A DNA stretch of 64,000 nt from NCBI GenBank assembly GCA_040385105.1, contig JAZKHY010000013.1, positions 1 to 64,000 on the forward strand, given 5' to 3'. This DNA comes from JACMQX01 sp040385105. GTDB lineage: Bacteria; Pseudomonadota; Gammaproteobacteria; Burkholderiales; Burkholderiaceae_C. The position numbers and the translations under genes are program-made. The notes beneath the pieces are model-generated. The model had not been told where the DNA came from. It saw only the letters and a list, made by a program, of their open reading frames with translations, and ran no database searches. Positions 51,425-59,606 of this stretch are shown piece after piece. Position 1 is the stretch's first letter; each line of letters begins with the position of its first letter.

Positions 51425-52504
51425 TCAGTGAGTGGATGGGGCCGCTTCGTTGACCAGGCCCATCAGGCGGTCTGCGGGGAATTCGACGGTGACGGGCTCG
51501 CCCGCACGGAAGGCCATGGTGGGCGGCGCCAGCACCGTGATGCGGCGGCCACCGGGCAGTTGCACCACCAGCTGCTGCTGGCGGCCCGAGAAGACGACGC
51601 CCGCCAGGGTGCCGCTCCACTGGTTGGCCCTGGCCGGTGCGGGCGCCTGCGTGGCCACGATGGCCTCGGGCCGGATCGCGACATGCGTCAGACCTTGCGC
51701 CGGTGAGTCCAGCTGCAGCGCGCCGTCCGGCGTCTGTACGCCGCTGCCGTCGGCCCGGGTGACTTCAAATGTTTCCGCGGCACCGAGAAACGTCGCGCCG
51801 AACAGGGTGCGCGGCCGCAGGTACAGGTCCAGCGGCGTGCCGGTTTCCACAATGCGGCCGGCGCTCATGAGCGCAATGCGATCGGACAGCATCAGCGCCT
51901 CTTCCTGGTCGTGCGTGACATACAGCGCCGTCAGGCCCACAGTCTTGATCAGCTCGCGCAGCTCCAGCCGCATCTGCTCGCGCAGCTTGGCGTCCAGGTT
52001 GGACAGCGGCTCGTCCAGCAGCATCACGGCCGAACGGCGCACCAGTGCGCGGGCGATGGCCACGCGCTGCTGCTGCCCGCCCGACAGCTGCGTGGCGCTG
52101 CGCGACGCCAGCGCGTCCAGGCCGACCATCTCCAGCGCCTCCCGCACCCGCCGCTGCGACTCGTCACGTGGCACCCTCGCTATTTCCAGCGGGAATGCAA
52201 CGTTCTGCCCCACCGTCATGTGCGGCCAGATCGCATAGGACTGGAACACCATGGCGATGTCGCGCGCATGGGTGGGCACGTCAAGGCGCTGCGCGCTGTC
52301 GAACACCGGCGCGCCGCCAACAATGATGGCGCCGGCCGAAGGCGCCTCCAGCCCGGCCACGCTGCGCAGCGTGGACGTCTTGCCGCAGCCGCTCGGCCCC
52401 AGCAGCGTGACGAACTCGCCAGGCGCCAGCGCCAGTGACACATTGCAGACCGACGGCTGCGCCGCACCCGGGTAGGTCAGCCACAAGTCCCTGATTTCAA
52501 CCAC
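51425..52504 (-). CDS. ABC transporter ATP-binding protein, Fbp/Pot type
   Basis: A 359-residue protein. Walker A LLGPSGCGKTSTLRSVAG, signature SATQLSGGQQQRVAIARALV, Walker B VMLLDEPLSNLDAKLREQM, switch His in ALYVTHDQEEALMLSDRIAL. The C-terminal 115 residues are a TOBE domain (MGLTHVAIRPEAIVATQ-like strand pattern). This matches importers for iron(III), putrescine, 2-aminoethylphosphonate or thiamine. It overlaps the permease gene by 8 bases. Confidence 0.93.
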   Translation of the reverse strand: MVEIRDLWLTYPGAAQPSVCNVSLALAPGEFVTLLGPSGCGKTSTLRSVAGLEAPSAGAIIVGGAPVFDSAQRLDVPTHARDIAMVFQSYAIWPHMTVGQNVAFPLEIARVPRDESQRRVREALEMVGLDALASRSATQLSGGQQQRVAIARALVRRSAVMLLDEPLSNLDAKLREQMRLELRELIKTVGLTALYVTHDQEEALMLSDRIALMSAGRIVETGTPLDLYLRPRTLFGATFLGAAETFEVTRADGSGVQTPDGALQLDSPAQGLTHVAIRPEAIVATQAPAPARANQWSGTLAGVVFSGRQQQLVVQLPGGRRITVLAPPTMAFRAGEPVTVEFPADRLMGLVNEAAPSTH

Positions 52505-54263
52505 GTAATTTCTCCCCGCGCGCCGACAGGCGCTGCCATATCACGGTGATGACCGTCATGGCCAGCACCAGCCAGACGCCGACGGCCGCCGCCTTGCCCG
52601 GCTCGCCGCCGGACCAGTAACTCCACAGCTGCACCGCCACCGTCACGTTGTCTTCTCCCTGCACCAGCAGCGCGGTGGACAGCTCGCGCATCACATGCGC
52701 CACCACCCACACCCAGGCACCGGCCAGCCCGGGCAGCAGCAGCGGCAGCACGATGCGCCGCAGCGTTGCGCTGCCGGTGGCGCCGCAGGTGCGGGCCGCC
52801 TCCTCCAGCTCCGGATGCACCTGGATCAGCGAGGCCGAGGCCGCGCGCGAGGCGAACGACAGGTAAACCGTGACATAGGCAATGACCAGGATCCACGCCG
52901 TGCCATAGACCTGCAGGAAGGCCAGCGTCAGGTACACATAGACCAGCGCCATGCCGATCATGGTGCCCGGGATGGCCAGCGGCATGAAGGCCAGCGTGTC
53001 GATCACGCCGCGCATGCGGCTTGGGAGCGTGCGGTTGCGCAGCACCGTCCAGGCCACCAGCAGCGCAATGCCGGTCACCAGCGTCGCGCTCAGCAGCGAC
53101 ACCCAGGTGGACGTCCATGCCGCGCCGCCGACCCGGCTGTTGGTCAGCACGGCCTTGTGCTGCGACAGCGTGAGCTGGCCCAGCATCTCGATGCTGGGCG
53201 GGGCCAGGTAAGGCATCAGGCTGGTCCACACAAGGATGGCCAGCGGCAGCAGCACCGCCAGCACAAAGTACAGCGCCACGATGGCCACCGCCACCGGCTT
53301 CATGCGGCCGAGCGGCAGTTCGCGTGGCCGGAAGCCCTTGCCCGTCACGGTCACGAAGCGGCTGGCCTGCCGCGTGAGCCGGCGGTAAGCCCAGGCCAGC
53401 GCCAGCAGCAGCACGAGGAAGGTGACGGCAATCGCCGCGATCTGCCCATAGGCCGAGGTGCCGCCCGACTGATCGGTGGCCAGGTAAACAATGCGGGACG
53501 ACACCACGAACAGGCCCACCGGCATGCCCAGCGTGCCCGGCACGTCGAACACCAGGAAGCCGACGATGAGCAGGTAGGCAGCCGCCGCAAGAATGGCCGG
53601 CGACAGCAGCGGGATGAAGATGCGCCGGATGATCTGCGGCCAGCGCGCGCCGCTGGTCATGGCGGCCTCTTCCAGCGCGGGCTCCATGTTGCGGAAGGCA
53701 TTGCCGAGGATCAGGTAGACCGAGGGCACCAGCGCCAGCGTCTCCACAAAGATCATGCCGCCCATGGAATAGATGTTGAACGGCGCCTCCTGCAGGCCGA
53801 AGCCCTCCATCAGCAGCTTGTTCAGGAAGCCGGTGCGCGGGCTGGCCAGCAGGGCCCAGCCCATGGCCAGCAGGAACGGCGGCAGCACCATCGGCAGCGC
53901 AATCATCACGCGGGCCGTCCCCTTGAAAGGCAGGTCGGTGCGCTCCACCAGCCAGGCCATCATGCCGCCGGTGAAAAGCGCGCTCACGGTGCAGCCCACC
54001 GCGAAGATCGCGGTGTTGCCGATCAGCCTGTAGAAGCCCGGGTCGCCATAGACCGTGCGGAACTGCTCCAGGCCGAAGCCCGGGTCATACGGCAGCCCGG
54101 TGGGCTTGAAGCTGGCCACCAGCAGCAGGCCCAGCGGCACCGCCACCAGGTACAGCAGCAGGGCCAGCAGCGCAAGGGCCGGCAGGCTTGCCAGGAAACG
54201 GTTGGGTGTCGCGGCGTGCTTGCCTGGTGACGCGGCCGCTACCGCGGCACGCGCACCCGTCAT
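52497..54263 (-). CDS. ABC transporter permease, fused double-module (FbpB type)
   Basis: A 588-residue protein with twelve membrane helices in two binding-protein-dependent transport modules (residues about 30-300 and 330-575). Each carries an EAA-loop (ALEEAAMTSGARWPQIIRRIFIPLL; ELEEAARTCGATGSATLRRIVLPLL), the contact site for the ATPase. Fusion of both halves in one chain is the FbpB/SfuB form used by iron(III) and phosphonate importers. It overlaps the receptor gene by 4 bases and the ATPase gene by 8, so translation is coupled. Confidence 0.93.
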   Translation of the reverse strand: MTGARAAVAAASPGKHAATPNRFLASLPALALLALLLYLVAVPLGLLLVASFKPTGLPYDPGFGLEQFRTVYGDPGFYRLIGNTAIFAVGCTVSALFTGGMMAWLVERTDLPFKGTARVMIALPMVLPPFLLAMGWALLASPRTGFLNKLLMEGFGLQEAPFNIYSMGGMIFVETLALVPSVYLILGNAFRNMEPALEEAAMTSGARWPQIIRRIFIPLLSPAILAAAAYLLIVGFLVFDVPGTLGMPVGLFVVSSRIVYLATDQSGGTSAYGQIAAIAVTFLVLLLALAWAYRRLTRQASRFVTVTGKGFRPRELPLGRMKPVAVAIVALYFVLAVLLPLAILVWTSLMPYLAPPSIEMLGQLTLSQHKAVLTNSRVGGAAWTSTWVSLLSATLVTGIALLVAWTVLRNRTLPSRMRGVIDTLAFMPLAIPGTMIGMALVYVYLTLAFLQVYGTAWILVIAYVTVYLSFASRAASASLIQVHPELEEAARTCGATGSATLRRIVLPLLLPGLAGAWVWVVAHVMRELSTALLVQGEDNVTVAVQLWSYWSGGEPGKAAAVGVWLVLAMTVITVIWQRLSARGEKLRG

Positions 54264-55270
54264 CGCGCGGCTCCGACCGCCTCAAGCATCTTGTTGTAGT
54301 ACTCGTTGAGCGCGCCCAGTTCGTCGGACTTTTCCGGCGGCCATTCGGAGACCTTCTTGCCGGCGATCAGCTGGGCGGTTTTGGTCTTGGGCGCAAGCGG
54401 GTTCCCCCGGCCCGTGGCTTCCTCATAGGCCATGGCGCCCTCGTCGGTGGACAGCCAGTGCATCAGCACCTTGGCGCCCTCGGCATTGCGGGCGCTCTTG
54501 CTGACGCCCGAGTAGATGATGTGCATCGGCACCACATCCAACGCGCGCATCTTCACAGGCGCACCCGCGTTGATCGGCGGCAGCGTGGAATGGTAGAAGC
54601 CGATGGCCACATCCACCTCGCCCGAGGCCACGGCCTGCGCCAGCGGGAAGGTGGACTTGAACAGCATCGGCTTGAGCTTGATGTAGCGCTCCAGCTGCTT
54701 CTTCGTCGTGTCCGGCCCCTGCGTGGCGGCAAGCTGCGCAAAGGCGGCTGCGCGCACCCATGAGCCCGAGCGGTTGGTCCACTTGGGGTTGAGCACGTCT
54801 TCCCAGGTCTTGGGGGATTCGGCGTCGCTGACCTTCCGGGTGTTCCACAGCGCGACATAGACCGACGCGGTCGTTGCCACCATGAACGGGTTGGGCGCGT
54901 AGTTCTTCGGCACGCCCAGCTGCGCCCAGTTCACCTCCTCAAGGTAGCCCCGGCCCTTGAGCTGGCTGATGTGGTCGGCGCCGCCGGTGAGCAGGTCGCC
55001 GGTGTAGCCGCGTGCCTGCATCTCCTGCACGCCGCGCACCGCCAGCTCGTTGCCGCCCACCAGGCGCGTGTGCCGCACCTTGACGTTCGGGTATTTCTTT
55101 GCAAACGCGGCCAGCACCTTGTCGATCTGCTCCGACGGTGAGCTTTCATACCAGGTGACGGGCGGCTTGGCGGCGGCGGCCCTGGCCAGCTCGGCAACGG
55201 GTTGGGCCATTGCCGTGCCGGACGGGGCGAGGACGGCGAGACCGAATGCGGCAGCTATGAGTGATTTCAT
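54260..55270 (-). CDS. ABC transporter solute-binding protein (FbpA/PotD type)
   Basis: A 336-residue periplasmic protein with signal peptide LIAAAFGLAVLAPSGTAMAQ. The mature part has the type-II binding-protein fold (VTWYESSPSEQIDKVLAAFA, KKYPNVKVRHTRLVGGNELA; ASVYVALWNTRKVSDAESPK; TWEDVLNPKW; LTDEGAMAYEEATGRGNPLA-like C-terminal segment). The twin-Tyr iron ligands of FbpA are not clearly present, so the ligand need not be iron. It heads the ABC part of the operon, after the Cys-tailed protein gene (48-base gap). Confidence 0.9.
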   Translation of the reverse strand: MKSLIAAAFGLAVLAPSGTAMAQPVAELARAAAAKPPVTWYESSPSEQIDKVLAAFAKKYPNVKVRHTRLVGGNELAVRGVQEMQARGYTGDLLTGGADHISQLKGRGYLEEVNWAQLGVPKNYAPNPFMVATTASVYVALWNTRKVSDAESPKTWEDVLNPKWTNRSGSWVRAAAFAQLAATQGPDTTKKQLERYIKLKPMLFKSTFPLAQAVASGEVDVAIGFYHSTLPPINAGAPVKMRALDVVPMHIIYSGVSKSARNAEGAKVLMHWLSTDEGAMAYEEATGRGNPLAPKTKTAQLIAGKKVSEWPPEKSDELGALNEYYNKMLEAVGAAR

Positions 55271-55318
55271 TTCTTGTCTCCTGGAGCGATGTATTGCAGG
55301 GTGTCTTTGCAGTGATGA

Positions 55319-57004
55319 TCAGGTCTTGGATGAACCGCCGCAGCATGAGCCGGCATCCGCCGCGGTACCTGCAGCAGCAGCCGCCGCCGCACCAGGTGTG
55401 GCGGCGCTGCTGTCGTCGCAGCAGTTGCCCGGCAACACCGGTGCGCTCACGCCGCTGTGCTCGCAGCAGCCGCCCTTCCACCATTTGGCGCCTTCGCCCG
55501 AGCAGTACTTGTCGTCGGCACCGACCATGTCCATGAACATCGGGTGGTAGTTGCGGCAGACCTCCAGCTCGGTCTTGACCCAGTGCAGCGGGTCCTTGGC
55601 GTAATGGTCCCAGTAGTTGCCCTTCATGTTGATGCCGGGCACGGCGGGGTTCCAGCTTTCGTCCAGCCACATTTCCGGGTCGCCGTATTTGGCGCAGAGC
55701 TTGCGGATCTTCGGGTCGTCCAGCGCCAGCAGGCGGCCGTTCTCGATGATGTTCTCGTTGTCGCCGGAACGCTCGGTGGTGTAGGTCGGGAAGTACAGGT
55801 GCAGGTGCCAGTGGCCCACCAGGTGCCCCATGCGCGCGGCTTCACGCTCGGCCATGGAGGAGATGATGGTGCCGAAGCCCATGTGGATCACGCCCGAGCG
55901 CACGCGCTCGTACAGGCAGTTCACGAAGCCCGACGGGAAGTCCTTGCGCGGGCGGTGGATGTGCGGGTTGGTGCCGATGGAGGCCTCCCACCAGTACATG
56001 ATGCCCTTGCCCGGGAAGGTGGGGTACTGCAGGTCTTTCGTGCGCTCCATCACGTCGCGCAGCTTGTTGCCGAACTCGCCGCCGTCGTGGATTTTGGTGA
56101 TCCTGGAGTTCTCCACCTCCAGGCGCGTCCAGTCGCACGGCGCGATGTGGTTGGTGGTGCCGGCAATGACGCCGCAGCCGTCTTCCTTGAACGGGTGGAA
56201 CATCCACGGCCGGCCGGTAATATGGCCCGGCAGGTAGGTTTTGCCGAAGTGCTCGTTGCCCTTCCAGGTGGCGGCGGTGAGCTCGGGGTTGTAGAACTCG
56301 CGGTTCTTGTCCCAGTAGTCGTCATGGTTGGTGAACGACAGGTCGGTGCCTTCCGGGTCGGTGATGCGTGCGCGGCGGGCCGAGCGCACGCGCTCCCAGG
56401 TCCACTTGTCGATGGCGTTGATGACCTCGATGGGCATGGCATGCGCGGGTGAAGCCAGGATCTCGGGCGTGATGAAGGGCATGCGCTGGATCTTGATGAA
56501 GCGCTCGGCCAGCACCGGGCCGCCATAGCCCATGAGGATCTTGTCGTACTGCTGCTTCTTCTCTTCCTCCTCCCACATGTCCATCCACTCGGCGAGCTCC
56601 TTGGTGCGGAACAGGTAGTAGTCCACCTCGTCGGCACCCACCCATTGCGGGATCGGGCCGCGGTCGATCTTCTTGATCTCGTACTTGACCTTGTACTTCT
56701 CCAGGATGCGCTGGCAGGCCTGGATGGTGAGCTCGCTGTGCCAGTTGTCCACCCGCAGCAGCACGCGCTCGCCCTCCTTCAGGTCCCAGCAGGCGTTGAG
56801 GCCGTGGTTGTACGGCCGGCGCGCCACATGCTCCAGGTAGGGCATGAGCTGGTCTGAACTCGTGATGTCCACAAACGGCGGGCAGCGCGGCGGCCGCTGG
56901 CCGACGAGCGGCGGCGTGGCATGCGATGGCATGCCCTCGGGCCGCTGCATCTCTGTGCCCGCCCCGGCGGCATGCACGGTGGGGGCAGCGGTTCTGGTCA
57001 GCAT
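55319..57004 (-). CDS. Protein of unknown function with Cys-Cys tail, possibly M29/NicX-like
   Basis: A 561-residue protein from ATG 57004, with AGGAG before it. Residues about 70-115 (LKEGERVLLRVDNWHSELTI ... KIDRGPIPQW) recall the start of M29 aminopeptidase/NicX-type proteins. The core is rich in His, Trp and acidic residues (TNHIAPCDWTRLEVEN; IGTNPHIHRPRKDF; VIHMGFGTIISS; HLVGHWHLHLYFPTY), as in a metal enzyme. The last 55 residues contain three Cys-Cys pairs (GGCCEHSG, GNCCDDSS, GSCCGGSS) separated by Ala/Ser-rich spacers. It has no signal peptide. It is encoded between transporter genes, so it may process the imported ligand. Function not assigned. Confidence 0.7.
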   Translation of the reverse strand: MLTRTAAPTVHAAGAGTEMQRPEGMPSHATPPLVGQRPPRCPPFVDITSSDQLMPYLEHVARRPYNHGLNACWDLKEGERVLLRVDNWHSELTIQACQRILEKYKVKYEIKKIDRGPIPQWVGADEVDYYLFRTKELAEWMDMWEEEEKKQQYDKILMGYGGPVLAERFIKIQRMPFITPEILASPAHAMPIEVINAIDKWTWERVRSARRARITDPEGTDLSFTNHDDYWDKNREFYNPELTAATWKGNEHFGKTYLPGHITGRPWMFHPFKEDGCGVIAGTTNHIAPCDWTRLEVENSRITKIHDGGEFGNKLRDVMERTKDLQYPTFPGKGIMYWWEASIGTNPHIHRPRKDFPSGFVNCLYERVRSGVIHMGFGTIISSMAEREAARMGHLVGHWHLHLYFPTYTTERSGDNENIIENGRLLALDDPKIRKLCAKYGDPEMWLDESWNPAVPGINMKGNYWDHYAKDPLHWVKTELEVCRNYHPMFMDMVGADDKYCSGEGAKWWKGGCCEHSGVSAPVLPGNCCDDSSAATPGAAAAAAAGTAADAGSCCGGSSKT

Positions 57005-57561
57005 GGGAAACTCCTTGTGGGTTCTGAAGGCGGGGTGATGGAAGGCGGGGTGGCAAGGCGCGCGCGGCCCGGCAGGGGCAGGCGCGCGGAAAGATGGAGC
57101 AGCGCGGCGCAGCAGGCCAGCATGGCGGCGCCGAATGCGAACGGGGCGAGCGCCGGCGCCAGCGCATTGGCATGCCGCGCGGCGAGCCAGCCGGCGATGC
57201 AGGCCAGCGGCATCGCGCAGGCCATGGCCAGCAGGCGCCATGCGAGGCGGCTTGCCCGCGGCGCGGCAGGCGCACCCGCCATCACGGAGGTGCCGGCCAC
57301 GCAGGCCAGCAGCATCCACAGCGTGGAAAAGGCAAATGCCTGCAGGTGCCGGGCGTCAAATGCGCGCGCAGCCGCATCGGCCATGCCACCGGCTGTGCAT
57401 TCGGAGACCAGCCTCGCGGCGCTTGCCCCGCCGGCGTCCAGCGCCAGCGCAAGCACGGCAGCCGCGGCCAGCCCCCACGAGTGCAAGTGCGGGACTGCTT
57501 GCGGCCGCGCACCAGGCACGGCACGCTGCAGCACGGCACGCTGGAGATATGGAAGCCGCAC
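56998..57561 (-). CDS. Small membrane protein of the Bug/ABC operon
   Basis: A 187-residue inner-membrane protein with a GTG start 5 bases after the Bug gene's stop. Four helices: residues about 30-50 (LAAAAVLALALDAGGASAAR), 75-95 (AFAFSTLWMLLACVAGTSVM), 107-127 and 132-157. Its stop overlaps the start of the Cys-tailed protein gene by 7 bases, which supports its being translated. It is not a TctB. Ala/Leu-rich composition and the lack of conserved motifs prevent a family call. Confidence 0.6.
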   Translation of the reverse strand: MRLPYLQRAVLQRAVPGARPQAVPHLHSWGLAAAAVLALALDAGGASAARLVSECTAGGMADAAARAFDARHLQAFAFSTLWMLLACVAGTSVMAGAPAAPRASRLAWRLLAMACAMPLACIAGWLAARHANALAPALAPFAFGAAMLACCAALLHLSARLPLPGRARLATPPSITPPSEPTRSFPC

Positions 57562-57566
57562 GGGCT

Positions 57567-58610
57567 TTAGTCCACGCGCGCGCCGGACCTGCGGACCGCA
57601 TCACCCCAGCGGGGGATCTCGGCGCGGATGAATGCGGCCAGCGCCTGTGAAGTGCCGGGCGCGGGCTCTGCGCCCCTGTCCTGCAGCTGCTGGCGCAGCT
57701 CGGGGTCGGCCAGTGCTTTCTGCACGGCCTCGTTCAGCCGGGCGACGATGGGCGCGGGCGTGCCTGCCGGCGCGAACAGTGCATCCCAGGCGCTGACGTC
57801 AAACCCCCGCACGCCCGATTCGGCAACGGTCGGCATGTCGGGCAGCGAGCTCACCCGCCGCGCGGTACTCACAGCCAGGCCGCGCACCCGCCCGCCCTTG
57901 AGCTGCGGCGCGGTGTTGGGCATGACGTCAATCATCATGTCGACCGTGCCGGCCAGCAGGTCGTTCATGGCCAGGGCGCCGCCCCGGTAAGGCACATGCG
58001 TCATGTTCAGGTTGGCGGTAGCCTTGAGGATCTCGCCTGCCAGGTGGGAGGTGGTGCCGTTGCCAGCAGAGGCAAAGGTGTATTTGCCCGGCTCGCGCTC
58101 GATGAGCTTGAGCAGCTCCGGCATGCTGGCTGCCGGCAGGTTGGCCCGCACGACCACCAGCGCGGCAATCCGGCTCAACTGGCTCACCGGTTCGAAGTCC
58201 TTCAGCGGGTCGAAGCCGGTGCTCTTGTACAGCGAGTGGTTGATGCCGAAGGTGCCATTGGTGCCGTACAGCAGGGTGTAGCCGTCGGCCGCGGCGCGCG
58301 CCGCCGCCTGGGAGCCGATGTTGCCGCCGGCACCAGCGACGTTCTCGAACACAAAGCCCTGCCCGAGCTCGCGTGCCACGCGGGTGAGCATCAGCCTGGC
58401 AAGGTTGTCGCCGCCGCCACCGGCCGGGAACGGCACGATGACCTTGACTGTCTTGGCCGGGTAGGGGTCGGCGGCGAAGGCCGGCGCGCCGGCCACCAGG
58501 GCCGTTCCGATGGCGGCGAAGCCCGAAGCGGCCATGCGCAACGCGTCGCGGCGGCGCAGGCCGGGACGGCTGGAAATGCGGCTGTTGTCGGCCTGGGGCA
58601 GTTTGTCCAC
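57567..58610 (-). CDS. Bug-family solute receptor, first gene of the operon
   Basis: A 347-residue protein with a twin-arginine-like signal (SRPGLRRRDALRMAASGFAA, then AIGTALVAGAPAFAA). Bug motifs: YPAKTVKVIVPFPAGGGGDN, VAGAGGNIGSQAAARAAADGY, NMTHVPYRGGALAMNDLLAG and GTVDMMIDVMPNTAPQLKGG. It binds a carboxylate in the periplasm. Its presence in the same transcript as an ABC importer, without TctAB, is unusual. It starts about 28 bases downstream of a perfect TTATTGCATGCAATAA operator. Confidence 0.9.
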   Translation of the reverse strand: MDKLPQADNSRISSRPGLRRRDALRMAASGFAAIGTALVAGAPAFAADPYPAKTVKVIVPFPAGGGGDNLARLMLTRVARELGQGFVFENVAGAGGNIGSQAAARAAADGYTLLYGTNGTFGINHSLYKSTGFDPLKDFEPVSQLSRIAALVVVRANLPAASMPELLKLIEREPGKYTFASAGNGTTSHLAGEILKATANLNMTHVPYRGGALAMNDLLAGTVDMMIDVMPNTAPQLKGGRVRGLAVSTARRVSSLPDMPTVAESGVRGFDVSAWDALFAPAGTPAPIVARLNEAVQKALADPELRQQLQDRGAEPAPGTSQALAAFIRAEIPRWGDAVRRSGARVD

Positions 58611-58637
58611 AGTTGTCTCCTCAACGAATTTCGGCGA

Positions 58638-58703
58638 TTATTGCATGCAATAAATGGCATTGAAATCACTTTACAAAGAAAATATCTGTGTATTGCATGC
58701 ATT
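58638..58703. promoter_or_regulatory. Divergent promoter with two GntR operators
   Basis: TTATTGCATGCAATAA (58638-58653) is a perfect 16-bp palindrome. ATTGCATGCATT (58692-58703) repeats its core 52 bases away, about five helical turns. A plus-strand promoter, TTGAAA (58660-58665), 17 bases, TATCTG (58683-58688), would serve the gntR gene, with the second site at its start point. On the minus strand TTGTAA, 17 bases, TTATTG overlaps the first site. This fits repression of both directions by the adjacent GntR. Confidence 0.7.
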
Positions 58704-58794
58704 CATCAGACAACAGGAGCATCCGGGATACGCGCTACCATCGCCCCACCCAACCCCCTGTTGCTCCTGCCTCCATGCCCCACCTGAACGCCCC

Positions 58795-59583
58795 ATGGCC
58801 TCATTGATCGAACGCGTCACCGCCGAACTTCGCCGCCGCGTGCTGGCAGGCGAACTCACGCCCGGCGAGCGCGTCGTCGAGCTTGAACTGGCCTCGCAGC
58901 TGGAGGTCTCGCGCACGCCGCTGCGGCTGGCCTTTGGCGAGCTTGAACGCGAAGGCCTCTTCGAGCGCCTGCCCAAGCGCGGCTTCCGGGTGCGGCGCGT
59001 TACGCTGGACGAAGTGGCCCAGGCCATCGACGTGCGCGGTGCGCTGGAGGGCCTTGCGGCCCGCACCGTGGCCGAGGCAGGCGCCTCGCCCGAGGCGCTG
59101 GCGGCGCTGCGGGGCTGCGTGGTCGAGGGCCGCGCGCTGGTGGACGCGGCAACGGGCGGCAACAGGAACCTGGACATGCAGCGCTGGGTGACGATGAACA
59201 TGCGCTTTCACCAGGCGCTGATGCAGGCGGCCAACAACCCGGTGCTGGTCTCCACCCTCGCCCATGTGGCCAAGACGCCGCTGGCCGCGCCCGGCGCCGT
59301 TGCGCTCGGCGGCATGCGGCCCTCGCTGGAGCTGGCCTTCCTGCAGCGGGCGCAGTCCGACCATGAAGACATCGTGCGTGCCATCGAGGCGCGGGAAGGC
59401 GCCCGCGCCGAGGCGCTGCTGCGCGAGCATGCGCGGCGCAGCCGGGACAACAAGCGGGTGCTGATCCAGGCCGGCGTCGAGCTGCCGGAAGGCGGCGCGG
59501 CGGTAGCGGCGGCAGAGCGGGTGGCGCCGGCGGGCACACACCGCAGGCGCACCGCGCAGCTGCCCCAGGCACCAGATACTTGA
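58795..59583 (+). CDS. GntR-family regulator, FCD (FadR) subfamily
   Basis: A 262-residue protein from ATG 58795; the upstream frame crosses the operators and is not protein-like. Winged helix: LIERVTAELRRRVLAGELTP, GERVVELELASQLEVSRTPL, RLAFGELEREGLFERLPKRGF. FCD ligand domain with metal-ligand pattern: an Asp early (IDVRGALEGLAARTV), His in MNMRFHQALMQAANN, His in SDHEDIVRAIEAREG and His in LLREHARRS. FCD proteins bind carboxylic acids through this metal. It is divergent from the seven-gene operon and very likely represses it until its ligand, perhaps the transported acid, is present. Confidence 0.92.
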   Translation: MASLIERVTAELRRRVLAGELTPGERVVELELASQLEVSRTPLRLAFGELEREGLFERLPKRGFRVRRVTLDEVAQAIDVRGALEGLAARTVAEAGASPEALAALRGCVVEGRALVDAATGGNRNLDMQRWVTMNMRFHQALMQAANNPVLVSTLAHVAKTPLAAPGAVALGGMRPSLELAFLQRAQSDHEDIVRAIEAREGARAEALLREHARRSRDNKRVLIQAGVELPEGGAAVAAAERVAPAGTHRRRTAQLPQAPDT

Positions 59584-59596
59584 CTCAGGCAAGTAT
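59576..59596. promoter_or_regulatory. Operator of the MarR-GNAT gene
   Basis: ATACTTG-N7-CAAGTAT, perfect seven-base arms, overlapping the gntR stop codon and ending 10 bases before the ATG at 59607. The position suits autorepression by the MarR domain. Confidence 0.65.
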
Positions 59597-59606
59597 TTAG
59601 GTGACG

